In this document: positions 26,495-34,432 of the stretch, in pieces
How positions within the stretch are numbered: the stretch's first letter is position 1
Layout of the letters: each line of letters opens with the position of its first letter
Origin: Berkiella sp964594635
Lineage (GTDB): Bacteria; Pseudomonadota; Gammaproteobacteria; Berkiellales; Berkiellaceae
DNA: 64,000 nucleotides
Direction of reading: 5' to 3'
Assembly (NCBI GenBank): GCA_964594635.1
Contig: CAZQMV010000004.1
Coordinates: 124,001-188,000, forward strand
Translations under genes and position numbers: made by a program
The notes under the pieces: generated by a model
Told to the model about the DNA's origin: nothing
The model's database searches: none
The model's input: only the letters and a program-made list of their open reading frames with translations

Positions 26495-27577
26495 ATGCAA
26501 TTAAGCCGTCTTCATATTCATTTTGTCCGCAACCTTCAAGAAGTCGCTCTTCACCTTCATCCCCAATTTAATATTTTCACCGGCAACAATGGCAGCGGAA
26601 AAACCAGCGTTTTAGAAGCTATTCATTTGTTGGGCGTAGGGAGATCGTTTCGATCCCGTCAAATTCATTCGATTATCACTTATCAACAAGAGGCTTTGGC
26701 CTGTTTTGGTGAGGTGGTAGATGCACAAGGGTGCAAAATTGCCATGGGCATCGAAAAACATCGTCTTGGCGAAGTGGTTTGTAAGGTACGCGGGGAAGTC
26801 TGCGTGCGCTTATCTGAATTCGCAACCGTATTGCCTTTGCAACTAATGACCCCTGATGTGTTCAAATTGCTCTCTGCGGGCGCGGAAGAGCGCCGTAAAC
26901 TCCTTGATTGGGGTGTGTTTCACGTGGAACCTCGTTTTGGGCAAGCTTGCCAGCGCTATCAAAGGCTTTTAAAGCAGCGCAACGCCGCCCTGAAGCAGCC
27001 AATGGGCCAGGCCCTGGGCGCTTGGGACCATGAATTGGCGGAAGCGGGCGAGCAAATAGCCTATTTTCGCCAAGCCTATCTAGAAAGTCTCATGCCAACA
27101 CTCGCCATGGTGCAAGAAAAGCTGCTCCCCAGCAGCCTGCCCATACAGCTGTGCTATGAGGCAGGATGGGATGCGTCATTATCGTTAAGTGAGGCCCTTG
27201 ATAAAGCGTTACGTCAGGACCAGCGGATGGGGTATACCAGCAAAGGCCCTCATCGGGCCGATATTGTGATGACATTAGAAGGGTTCCCCGTGGGCCAAGT
27301 GCTGTCCCGTGGCCAACAAAAGCTGTGGATTGCCGCCCTTTATCTTGCACAAGCCGCCCACTTGGCAAGTGTGTATGGCAAGCGGTGCCTTTATCTCTTA
27401 GATGACTTGACGTCGGAGCTGGATGCCAACAATCAGCAACGCCTGTTACAGCTTTTAAGAGAGCAGGGGCATCAAGTCTTTCTCACCGGTGTTACCGCCA
27501 ATAGCTGGCAAGACTTTATCCCCGTTGATGACCGAAAAATGTTCCACGTGGAACAAGGAACGCTGACAGCCCCCTGA
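26495..27577 (+). CDS. recF: DNA replication and repair protein RecF
   Basis: About 360 residues, SMC/ABC-like ATPase of recombinational gap repair. Walker A is FTGNNGSGKTSVLEAI (about 31-46), the signature is VLSRGQQKLWIAALYLAQ, and Walker B is LYLLDDLTSELD. The ATG at 26495 is preferred; an upstream TTG at 26483 adds four residues but directly abuts dnaN. Two parS palindromes are embedded in the coding sequence, at 26916 and at 27540 where they encode parts of VFHVEPR and MFHVEQG. The 3' third is visibly more GC-rich than the adjacent dnaN. Confidence 0.95.
   Translation: MQLSRLHIHFVRNLQEVALHLHPQFNIFTGNNGSGKTSVLEAIHLLGVGRSFRSRQIHSIITYQQEALACFGEVVDAQGCKIAMGIEKHRLGEVVCKVRGEVCVRLSEFATVLPLQLMTPDVFKLLSAGAEERRKLLDWGVFHVEPRFGQACQRYQRLLKQRNAALKQPMGQALGAWDHELAEAGEQIAYFRQAYLESLMPTLAMVQEKLLPSSLPIQLCYEAGWDASLSLSEALDKALRQDQRMGYTSKGPHRADIVMTLEGFPVGQVLSRGQQKLWIAALYLAQAAHLASVYGKRCLYLLDDLTSELDANNQQRLLQLLREQGHQVFLTGVTANSWQDFIPVDDRKMFHVEQGTLTAP
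26916..26931. promoter_or_regulatory. parS: parS site 1 (within recF)
   Basis: TGTTTCACGTGGAACC, one base from the Pseudomonas-type parS TGTTCCACGTGGAACC. It keeps the invariant CACGTG core and GTT/AAC arms. Expected ParB nucleation site. Confidence 0.8.
27540..27555. promoter_or_regulatory. parS: parS site 2 (3' end of recF)
   Basis: TGTTCCACGTGGAACA, a perfect 16-bp palindrome fitting the bacterial parS consensus. It lies within the last dozen codons of recF. Confidence 0.88.
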
Positions 27578-27635
27578 ATCCGGGGCCTCTCAGCCCTCCA
27601 TCAGGTACAAACAGGCAAAATGCCCCCCAAATCGT

Positions 27636-28289
27636 CTAGCCCTTCATGAAATGACCGTCGGCAACTGTAAAGATCGCATAGGTATCGATGCCTAGATTGT
27701 TAATCTCCCAAAGCCCCAACGGATTTAAACGTTGATGGATGTAGCCTGGTAGATCAAACATCCAATGCCCAGGGCCTGCAGGCTTAAAGAAGACCACATT
27801 CGAAGGCTCGCTCTGACAGAATTGCAGATAAAAAGATTGGCTTACCTCATATGAGGCTTGCTGGATCCCAGGGTCAATGGTGGCAACAATCTGCGAGGGT
27901 ATGGCACCCAAGCTTTCCATTTGCTAGAGCGGCTTCAAGATGCCATCTAAGGCACTTTGCCAGCCAGCATGCGCTAGACCAATCACACAAGCTGGGATCG
28001 GCCAAGAACATCGTCGGGCAATTGGCGCCTAAGACAATACCTGGGTTATTGGTCACGCATTCCAGGATACGCCACAATCATGACACGATTTCCATGCTTT
28101 GCGTGGTAGCTTCCAAGGGCCAGGTTCTGTATACCAAGATGCCTAAGAGCCAGTTGTTGATTTTGAGCAATATGCTCCGCAATGTAACCCTTGAGAGATC
28201 CCTTTGCTCACACCGCCCTGCCGAGTAAAGAAGGCATGTCCAATGCCGATTTGCTGTGACATCAGCGAACATTGAATGGTTTGTAACAT
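27636..28289 (-). pseudogene. Broken pgeF/yfiH (peptidoglycan editing factor / polyphenol oxidase family)
   Basis: A leftward reading region whose pieces match one YfiH-type protein only if the frame is changed. The ATG at 28289 gives MLQTIQ...HAFFTRQGGVSKGI...HCGA (family N-terminus). A second frame gives AQNQQLALRHLGIQNL...HAKHGNRVMIV (the Q-x-HG-x-V block). A third gives PGIVLGANCPTMFLADP. The first frame then returns with CVIGLAHAGWQSALDGI, an in-frame TAG at 27924-27926, and MESLGAIPSQIVATIDPGI. At least three frameshifts and one nonsense codon are needed, so this is a decayed gene rather than one sequencing slip. The intact enzyme acts on misincorporated peptidoglycan precursors. It converges on recF. 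Confidence 0.82.
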
Positions 28290-28325
28290 GTTATCATCAA
28301 GTTAGTTTGTTAAATTTCTCTGTAA

Positions 28326-28341
28326 GTCGTTTTAAAACGAC
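28326..28341. promoter_or_regulatory. Perfect 16-bp palindrome upstream of gyrB
   Basis: GTCGTTTTAAAACGAC, an uninterrupted palindrome in the 234-bp gap between the pgeF remnant and gyrB. It could be an operator or part of a supercoiling-sensitive promoter; I do not recognise the regulator. A weak TAAAAT-type -10 candidate is further down near 28391. Confidence 0.35.
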
Positions 28342-28467
28342 AAATCATCAAAAATATGCGAAAAATGAAGAGCTAAACGGCTGAATATGGTAAAATAGGA
28401 CCACATTTCAGGGTATCCCTTTTAGAGCCTTCACAAGCTTCAGTGGGCCTCTAAGACAAAATGGGGA

Positions 28468-28483
28468 TGTTTCACGTGAAACA
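28468..28483. promoter_or_regulatory. parS: parS site 3 (gyrB leader)
   Basis: TGTTTCACGTGAAACA, a perfect palindrome and exact match to the parS consensus. It lies 40 bp before the gyrB ATG, so ParB binding here could also touch gyrB expression. Confidence 0.92.
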
Positions 28484-28523
28484 ATTTATACAGACTATCG
28501 CTTCGTCGCTAATGGAGTAACGA

Positions 28524-30941
28524 ATGACTTCAGAGATGGCATATGATTCATCAAGTATTAAAGTTCTCAAAGGATTGGATGCAGTAAGAAAGCGTCCGGG
28601 CATGTATATCGGCGACACCGATGATGGCACAGGGTTGCATCATATGGTATTTGAAGTCGTTGATAACTCCGTCGATGAGGCTTTGGCAGGACATTGTTCA
28701 GAAATCCAAGTGACCATCCATCCGGATGAGTCTATTTCAGTTAAGGATAACGGCCGCGGTATTCCAGTCGACATCCATGCTGAAGAAGGTATTTCTGCTG
28801 CTGAAGTGATTATGACGGTATTGCATGCTGGTGGTAAATTTGATGACAATTCCTATAAAGTCTCCGGTGGTTTGCACGGAGTTGGTGTGTCAGTTGTTAA
28901 CGCGCTCTCCAGTGAGCTTCGTTTAGCCATTCGTCGCGAAGGTAAATTACATACCCAGACGTATCGCCATGGCGAGCCCGTAGAGCCATTGAAGGCTGTC
29001 AGTGATACCGAAACAACCGGCACGGAAATTTGGTTTAAACCAAGTCCCGAAACCTTTACCAATATTGAGTTTCATTACGATATTCTCGCCAGACGTTTAC
29101 GCGAGTTATCCTTTTTAAACTCTGGTGTTAAAATCTTATTAAAAGATGAACGCACCGATAAAAAAGATGAATTCTGTTACGAAGGTGGTATCAAAGCCTT
29201 TGTCGAATATTTAAATAAAAATAAAACCCCTGTTCATCCAACGATTTTTTCTTTTATAAAAGAAAAAGACAACATGACCGTGGAAGTCGCCTTACAGTGG
29301 AATGATACCTATTCAGAAAACATTTTCTGTTTTACCAACAATATTCCACAACGCGATGGCGGTACTCACTTATCGGGTTTTAGAAGTGCCATGACGCGCA
29401 CATTAAACCAGTATTTAGAACAAGAAGGCATTTTAAAGAAAGATAAAGTGGCCACAACGGGCGATGATGCCAGAGAAGGCTTAACCGCAGTATTGTCGGT
29501 TAAAGTGCCTGATCCGAAGTTTTCTTCACAAACTAAAGATAAATTGGTGTCTTCAGAAGTTAAATCTGTGGTTGAATCCACCTTAAGTGATGCATTTAAT
29601 GCCTTTTTGATGGAAAACCCACCACAAGCTAAAGCAATTGTGAATAAGATGATTGAAGCGGCTAGAGCGCGAGAAGCAGCTCGTAAAGCGCGTGATATGA
29701 CTCGTCGCAAGGGCGCATTGGATATTGCCGGGTTGCCGGGTAAATTGGCTGATTGCCAAGAACGCGATCCCGCTTTCTCTGAGCTATACCTCGTCGAGGG
29801 GGATTCTGCAGGCGGCTCTGCGAAGCAAGGTCGTGATCGTCGTACACAAGCTATATTACCTCTCAAGGGTAAGATCTTGAACGTCGAAAAAGCGCGTTAC
29901 GATAAAATGCTCTCTTCACAAGAAGTGGGCACGCTCATTATTGCGTTGGGTTGTGGTATTGGTCGAGAAGACTACAATCCCGACAAGACACGCTACCACC
30001 ATATTATTATCATGACTGACGCCGACGTCGACGGTTCGCATATTCGAACTCTGTTGCTGACCTTCTTTTATCGACAAATGCCTGAGCTCATCGAGCGCGG
30101 TTATATTTATATTGCGCAACCGCCGTTATATCGTGTTAAACGCGGTAAACAAGAGAGCTACGTTAAAGATGATGAAGCATTAATCCAGTATTTAACGCAA
30201 ATTGCACTCGAAGAAACGCGGTTTTTTGTGAATCCTGCTGCGCCCGCTATCCAAGGCATTGCCTTAGAACAACTGGTAGTGCGTTTTAATAAAACGCAAT
30301 CATTAATTGCTCGTTTATCACAGCGTTATCCAGCTGCCGTGTTACAAGCCATGATGCGCACGCCTTTGTTACCCGCAACAGCAGTGAAAGATGAAGCGGC
30401 GCTTAAAGAATGGTTAGGTGCACTTGAGAAAGTCTTAGAAGCGGAAAAGCAAAATGGTCATTCTTATCAGTTCAGTATTGATAAGGAAAACGAATTGCAC
30501 GGGTTCATTCCTACCGTTCATGTTTCATTACATGGGGTGCAAAATAATTTCCGTTTTTATCCCGAATTTTTCCAGGGCAGCGAATATCAATTTTTAATGC
30601 AAGCCGGTGCTGAATTCTTAAATTTACTTGAGCCAGGTGCTTATGTGATGCGTGGTGATAAACAATTTGTAACGGAAGATTTCAAAACGGCACTTGAATG
30701 GTTGATGGCGGAAGCGAAAAAAGGCCAGCAGATCCAGCGTTATAAAGGATTAGGTGAAATGAACGCGGATCAATTATGGTCAACCACCATGGATCCCACC
30801 ACTCGCCGTTTATTGCAAGTGCGTGTGGAAGATGCGATTTCAGCGGATCAAATTTTCACGACGTTAATGGGCGATCAAGTTGAGCCACGACGTGAATTTA
30901 TTGAAGCCAATGCATTGCGGGTAGAAAATTTAGACGTTTAG
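28524..30941 (+). CDS. gyrB: DNA gyrase subunit B
   Basis: An 805-residue ATPase subunit of gyrase, which introduces negative supercoils. The GHKL ATP site has EVVDNSVDEALAGHC and GLHGVGVSVVNALS; the TOPRIM domain has YLVEGDSAGGSAKQGRDR, ILPLKGKILNVEKAR and TDADVDGSHIRTLLLTF. The C-terminus contains the conserved GLGEMNADQLWSTTMDP. Length equals E. coli (804), including the extra insert typical of gammaproteobacteria. The ATG has GGAG 7 bp upstream. The gene is separated from recF by the pgeF remnant and ends at a palindromic element. Confidence 0.98.
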   Translation: MTSEMAYDSSSIKVLKGLDAVRKRPGMYIGDTDDGTGLHHMVFEVVDNSVDEALAGHCSEIQVTIHPDESISVKDNGRGIPVDIHAEEGISAAEVIMTVLHAGGKFDDNSYKVSGGLHGVGVSVVNALSSELRLAIRREGKLHTQTYRHGEPVEPLKAVSDTETTGTEIWFKPSPETFTNIEFHYDILARRLRELSFLNSGVKILLKDERTDKKDEFCYEGGIKAFVEYLNKNKTPVHPTIFSFIKEKDNMTVEVALQWNDTYSENIFCFTNNIPQRDGGTHLSGFRSAMTRTLNQYLEQEGILKKDKVATTGDDAREGLTAVLSVKVPDPKFSSQTKDKLVSSEVKSVVESTLSDAFNAFLMENPPQAKAIVNKMIEAARAREAARKARDMTRRKGALDIAGLPGKLADCQERDPAFSELYLVEGDSAGGSAKQGRDRRTQAILPLKGKILNVEKARYDKMLSSQEVGTLIIALGCGIGREDYNPDKTRYHHIIIMTDADVDGSHIRTLLLTFFYRQMPELIERGYIYIAQPPLYRVKRGKQESYVKDDEALIQYLTQIALEETRFFVNPAAPAIQGIALEQLVVRFNKTQSLIARLSQRYPAAVLQAMMRTPLLPATAVKDEAALKEWLGALEKVLEAEKQNGHSYQFSIDKENELHGFIPTVHVSLHGVQNNFRFYPEFFQGSEYQFLMQAGAEFLNLLEPGAYVMRGDKQFVTEDFKTALEWLMAEAKKGQQIQRYKGLGEMNADQLWSTTMDPTTRRLLQVRVEDAISADQIFTTLMGDQVEPRREFIEANALRVENLDV

Positions 30942-30942
30942 G

Positions 30943-31089
30943 GAATCCCCCGCGAGCGCTGCTCGCGGCCCCCTTTACAAAGTGGGCTGTTTATTCGCTT
31001 CGCTCATAAGGTCTTATAGGTACCGTGAGCGAAGCGAACATAACCCCTCTTTTGTAAAGAGGGGCAGCGCGACTTGTTCGCGCAGGGAG
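30943..31089. repeat. Palindromic MITE-like element between gyrB and plsC
   Basis: About 147 bp of nested hairpins between two convergent stops. CCGCGAGC/GCTCGCGG pairs at 30950-30968, CCCCTCTTT/AAAGAGGGG at 31044-31064 and GCGCGA/TCGCGC at 31067-31083. The whole unit is an imperfect inverted repeat: CCCTTTACAAAG...TTCGCTTCGCTCA on the left mirrors GTGAGCGAAGCGAA...TTTTGTAAAGAGGGG on the right. The GAGCGAAGCGAAC word also flanks the element at 4218-4339. It is probably a dispersed non-autonomous repeat that also works as a two-way terminator. Confidence 0.75.
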
Positions 31090-31091
31090 AT

Positions 31092-31805
31092 TTACAATTT
31101 TACCATCGTCTCTTCAATCCAATTCTTCGCTTTGTCATGGATCTCATCTGTCGATAACCCAGTCACTTGAATTTCAGGGCCAATAACAACCGTGATTTTG
31201 CCAGGCTTTTTCACAAACGCTTTTTTAGGCCACAACACGCCAGCATTGTGCGCTATCGGAACAATGGAATAACCCGATCCTTTTGCTAAGACGGCACCAC
31301 TTCTTGAATATCGCCCGGTTTTACCCACCGCAATGCGTGATCCTTCAGGAAAAATCACCACCCAACGGCCTTGTTTTAAACGTTGTTCACCCTGCTCTAA
31401 CAGTTGTCTAATCGAGCTGGATTTTTCTCTATCGATGGCAATTGGCTCAATTAAACTTAAAGCCCAGCCAAAGAATGGGATTTTGAGTAATTGCTTTTTC
31501 AAAACCCAGGTTTGCTGGCCCAAAATCGTTTGTAGAAAAAGCGTTTCCCAAGCAGATTGATGTTTGCATAATACAATCGCATTCTTTGTAGGCAGATTTT
31601 CCATGCCATGCACTTCATATTGAATGCCGCAGCTAATTTTGGCCCACCAAATAATAAAGTGCGACCAAGACGTGATGACCCTGTAACGCAGGGAGTAAGG
31701 GAAGGCGAAGAGCAACATGCCAATCGTGGCAAGCACAACGGCGCTGAGTATCTGGCCTGTAAAGAACAAAAGGGAGCGTAAAAAAGTCACAAGTTTAAAC
31801 ATCAT
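31092..31805 (-). CDS. plsC: 1-acyl-sn-glycerol-3-phosphate acyltransferase
   Basis: A 237-residue membrane acyltransferase that converts lysophosphatidic to phosphatidic acid. An N-terminal hydrophobic segment (LLFFTGQILSAVVLATIGMLL) anchors it. The catalytic motif is KHQSAWET, an HX4E form of the usual HX4D, followed by FFGWALSLIEPIAIDRE, the substrate block VIFPEGSRIAVG, and the late VPIAHNAG. The glutamate variant also occurs in other proteobacterial homologues as far as I know. It is the last gene of the leftward glyQ-glyS-gmhB-plsC run. Confidence 0.9.
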   Translation of the reverse strand: MMFKLVTFLRSLLFFTGQILSAVVLATIGMLLFAFPYSLRYRVITSWSHFIIWWAKISCGIQYEVHGMENLPTKNAIVLCKHQSAWETLFLQTILGQQTWVLKKQLLKIPFFGWALSLIEPIAIDREKSSSIRQLLEQGEQRLKQGRWVVIFPEGSRIAVGKTGRYSRSGAVLAKGSGYSIVPIAHNAGVLWPKKAFVKKPGKITVVIGPEIQVTGLSTDEIHDKAKNWIEETMVKL

Positions 31806-31811
31806 TAAGAG

Positions 31812-32351
31812 TCATCTAAATTTCAAAGTGCATGCAAAGGCGTACAAGTCATCATAATACGCTATCTCTTGCAAACTATTGGTATAAGTTTGCAGTGTTT
31901 TCCGACCATTACCGGTTAATACCAGGATAGGCGTAGCGCCTGCATTTTTCGCCGCTTCTAAATCCCGAGCAGAGTCACCAATAGCGATCACATTTTGTAG
32001 AGAGGTCCCATAGTGTTTGGCAATTTGTTGTAATAACCCAGGTTTGGGTTTTCGACAAAGGCAATCATCATCTGGACCGTGAGGGCAGTAAAAAATGCTA
32101 TCAATGCTACCGCCTGCTGCTTTGACAGCCTGGCACATTTTGTCGTGAATAGCGTTTAGCACGCTTTCATCATACATTTTACGCGCAATGCCAGATTGAT
32201 TGGTGGCCACCGCTACCGTAAAGCCGTATTGATTCAATAAGGCAATCGCTTCTAAGCTTCCTTTAATGGGGTGCCACTCATCGGGTGATTTAATATAAAG
32301 TGGCGAATCTTCGTTAATGACACCATCACGATCAAGAATGATTAACTTCAT
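31812..32351 (-). CDS. gmhB: D-glycero-beta-D-manno-heptose-1,7-bisphosphate 7-phosphatase
   Basis: A 179-residue HAD phosphatase of ADP-heptose synthesis for the LPS inner core. HAD motif I is LDRDGVINED with the catalytic aspartates, motif II is VATNQSGIAR, and motif IV is IGDSARDLEAAKNAG. The GmhB zinc ligands are in CPHGPDDDCLCRKPKPGLL. It overlaps the glyS stop by four bases (ATGA) and precedes plsC by 6 bp, an arrangement seen in many gammaproteobacteria. Confidence 0.94.
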   Translation of the reverse strand: MKLIILDRDGVINEDSPLYIKSPDEWHPIKGSLEAIALLNQYGFTVAVATNQSGIARKMYDESVLNAIHDKMCQAVKAAGGSIDSIFYCPHGPDDDCLCRKPKPGLLQQIAKHYGTSLQNVIAIGDSARDLEAAKNAGATPILVLTGNGRKTLQTYTNSLQEIAYYDDLYAFACTLKFR

Positions 32352-34432
32352 AAGGCTAATTTCGAGATATCGGCAATTTGCATAAATAAAGCGGATAAAT
32401 GTCCTAATAAACGAATGCGATTAATGCGTAAATTTTCATCATCGCTCATTACCATCACTTCATCAAAAAAGTTATCGACCACTTGCTGTAAATGAGCGAG
32501 CAACACTAAGGCTTCTTGATATTTACCATCGATGATCAACGGCTCTGTTTGGCGTTTCAGAGTTTCAATCGCCATATACAGATTTTTTTCAGCCGATTCT
32601 ATAAAAAGATCAGGTTGCACCATAGGGAGCTGTTGTGAATTGGTCGAAATTCCTGATTTTTGCAGGATATTTCTCACTCGCTTATTGGCGGCTGCCAAAT
32701 GTTCTGCTTCAGGTAGTGTTTGAAAATGGCTAACAGCCAAAATCCTTTTGCTACAATCATAAGGCTCGGTAATGCGATTCGCTAATACAGCCTCAATGGT
32801 TTGCAAACTAATGCCTTGCTCTTGATACCATGCTTTAAAGCGTTCAAAGCAAAAATGCAGCACTTGCTGAATGACTTCTTCATCAATTAAACCACCGTAA
32901 CCCTGGCGTGCTTTTTGACAAAGATCTTCAAGATCTAAAGGCAATTGCTTTTCAATTAAAATCCGTAAAATCGCTAATGCTTGTCTTCTAAGGCCAAAAG
33001 GATCTTTGTCGCCGCTGGGTAATTGGCCAATACCAAAGATACCGATTAATGTATCCAAGCGATCGGCAAGCGCTACGCAGATCCCGGTTGACGTTTCTGG
33101 TAACACATCTTTCGCAAAACGGGGCAAATAACTTTCTTGAATAGCGACACAAATATCATCTGATTCGCCGTCAAAACGCGCATAATAATTACCCATAATG
33201 CCCTGCAGCTCAGGAAATTCAAAAACCATTTCGGTTAATAAATCTGCTTTACACAGTTTTCCTGCGATTTCTGCTTGGCGTGAAGAGACGTTGATCTGCT
33301 TGGCAATTGCGCCTGCTAATTTTGCAATACGCTGTGATTTATCATATAAAGTGCCTAATTTTTTCTGGAAGATCATGTTTTTTAACCCTTCTAAACGCAA
33401 GCTTAAAGGATTCTTTCTGTCTTGATCATAGAAAAATTTAGCATCGGCGAGTCTTGCGTGCATCACGCGTTCATTACCGCGAATAATGTTTTCAGGAGGG
33501 CTAGCATCAGTATTACTGACAAGCACGAAGGTATTTAATAATTTGCCATGATGATTTTTTATCGCAAAACATTTTTGATGATTTTGCATAGAAGAAATCA
33601 GAGCTTCTTGAGGAACTTCCAAAAAGGCTTGATCAAATTGTGCTGACAAAGGCACAGGCCATTCCACCAACCCGCTTACTTCATCCAGCAATTCAGGCGG
33701 CACAACGGTTTGGCCGCCTTGATCTTTTCCTAGAATTTGAATGGCATTTTGGATAAATGCTTTGCGCTCGGTAAAATCCGCAATGACTTTTGCTTGGCGC
33801 AAAATCGGTAGATAGTCGTTTGCATCAGAAATCAATAAGGGTTCTGGCGTATGTACGCGATGTCCATGCGTGTAGCCAGAAGCTGTGATACCTAGCACTT
33901 GAATGGGTAGCGCTTTGGTACCATGTACAACCGTGATCCAGTGAATGGGACGCAAAAATTCTTCACTGCCATTACCCCAGCGCATGCGTTTTTTAGCAGG
34001 GATGTCGTTAATGGCTTTTTCAACCATGGCAGGTAAAATATCAGCAAGTAATGTGCCGCCCTCTTCTTGTTCAAAGACCAGCCAAGCGCCCTGCTCTGTT
34101 TCAAGGGTTTTTAATTGTGAAATATCTACTTTGCAACTTTTTGCAAACCCTAAAGCGGCATTGGTTGGGTTGCCTTTGGCATCATAGCTGCTTGCCAACG
34201 CAGGTCCGCGCTTTTGCACGGTGCGCGTGGGTTGCATTTCGGGGATATTAGAAAATCGCGCGGCAATGCGTCTTGGCGTGACAAAATGTTCAACTTTGTC
34301 ACTTGGCATGCCAGCACTAATGAGACTGAGATCCAAGGCTTTTGAAAAAGCTTCCGACAATTTACTTAAACCATGTGGCGGCAGTTCTTCTGTGCCAATC
34401 TCAATTAATAGCGTTGCTCCTGAATTAGACAT
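32348..34432 (-). CDS. glyS: Glycyl-tRNA synthetase beta subunit
   Basis: A 694-residue subunit of the bacterial alpha2beta2 glycyl-tRNA synthetase, which recognises tRNA-Gly. It begins ATLLIEIGTEELPPHGLSKL, has NHQKCFAIKNHHGKLLNTFV, ELQGIMGNYYA, and GDKDPFGLRRQALAILRI, then the C-terminal anticodon-binding domain with VMVMSDDENLRINRIRLL. Length equals E. coli (689). It starts 8 bp inside the end of glyQ and overlaps gmhB by 4 bp. Confidence 0.98.
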   Translation of the reverse strand: MSNSGATLLIEIGTEELPPHGLSKLSEAFSKALDLSLISAGMPSDKVEHFVTPRRIAARFSNIPEMQPTRTVQKRGPALASSYDAKGNPTNAALGFAKSCKVDISQLKTLETEQGAWLVFEQEEGGTLLADILPAMVEKAINDIPAKKRMRWGNGSEEFLRPIHWITVVHGTKALPIQVLGITASGYTHGHRVHTPEPLLISDANDYLPILRQAKVIADFTERKAFIQNAIQILGKDQGGQTVVPPELLDEVSGLVEWPVPLSAQFDQAFLEVPQEALISSMQNHQKCFAIKNHHGKLLNTFVLVSNTDASPPENIIRGNERVMHARLADAKFFYDQDRKNPLSLRLEGLKNMIFQKKLGTLYDKSQRIAKLAGAIAKQINVSSRQAEIAGKLCKADLLTEMVFEFPELQGIMGNYYARFDGESDDICVAIQESYLPRFAKDVLPETSTGICVALADRLDTLIGIFGIGQLPSGDKDPFGLRRQALAILRILIEKQLPLDLEDLCQKARQGYGGLIDEEVIQQVLHFCFERFKAWYQEQGISLQTIEAVLANRITEPYDCSKRILAVSHFQTLPEAEHLAAANKRVRNILQKSGISTNSQQLPMVQPDLFIESAEKNLYMAIETLKRQTEPLIIDGKYQEALVLLAHLQQVVDNFFDEVMVMSDDENLRINRIRLLGHLSALFMQIADISKLAL

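Noticed and set aside
28078..28272. Separate small genes at 27851-28272
   Set aside because: Fragments on both strands are by-products of the frameshifted pgeF remnant; the family motifs only line up when the minus-strand frames are joined.
29366..29866. 166-codon minus-strand frame within gyrB
   Set aside because: It is the antisense of the TOPRIM part of gyrB, with no ribosome site and low-complexity translation.
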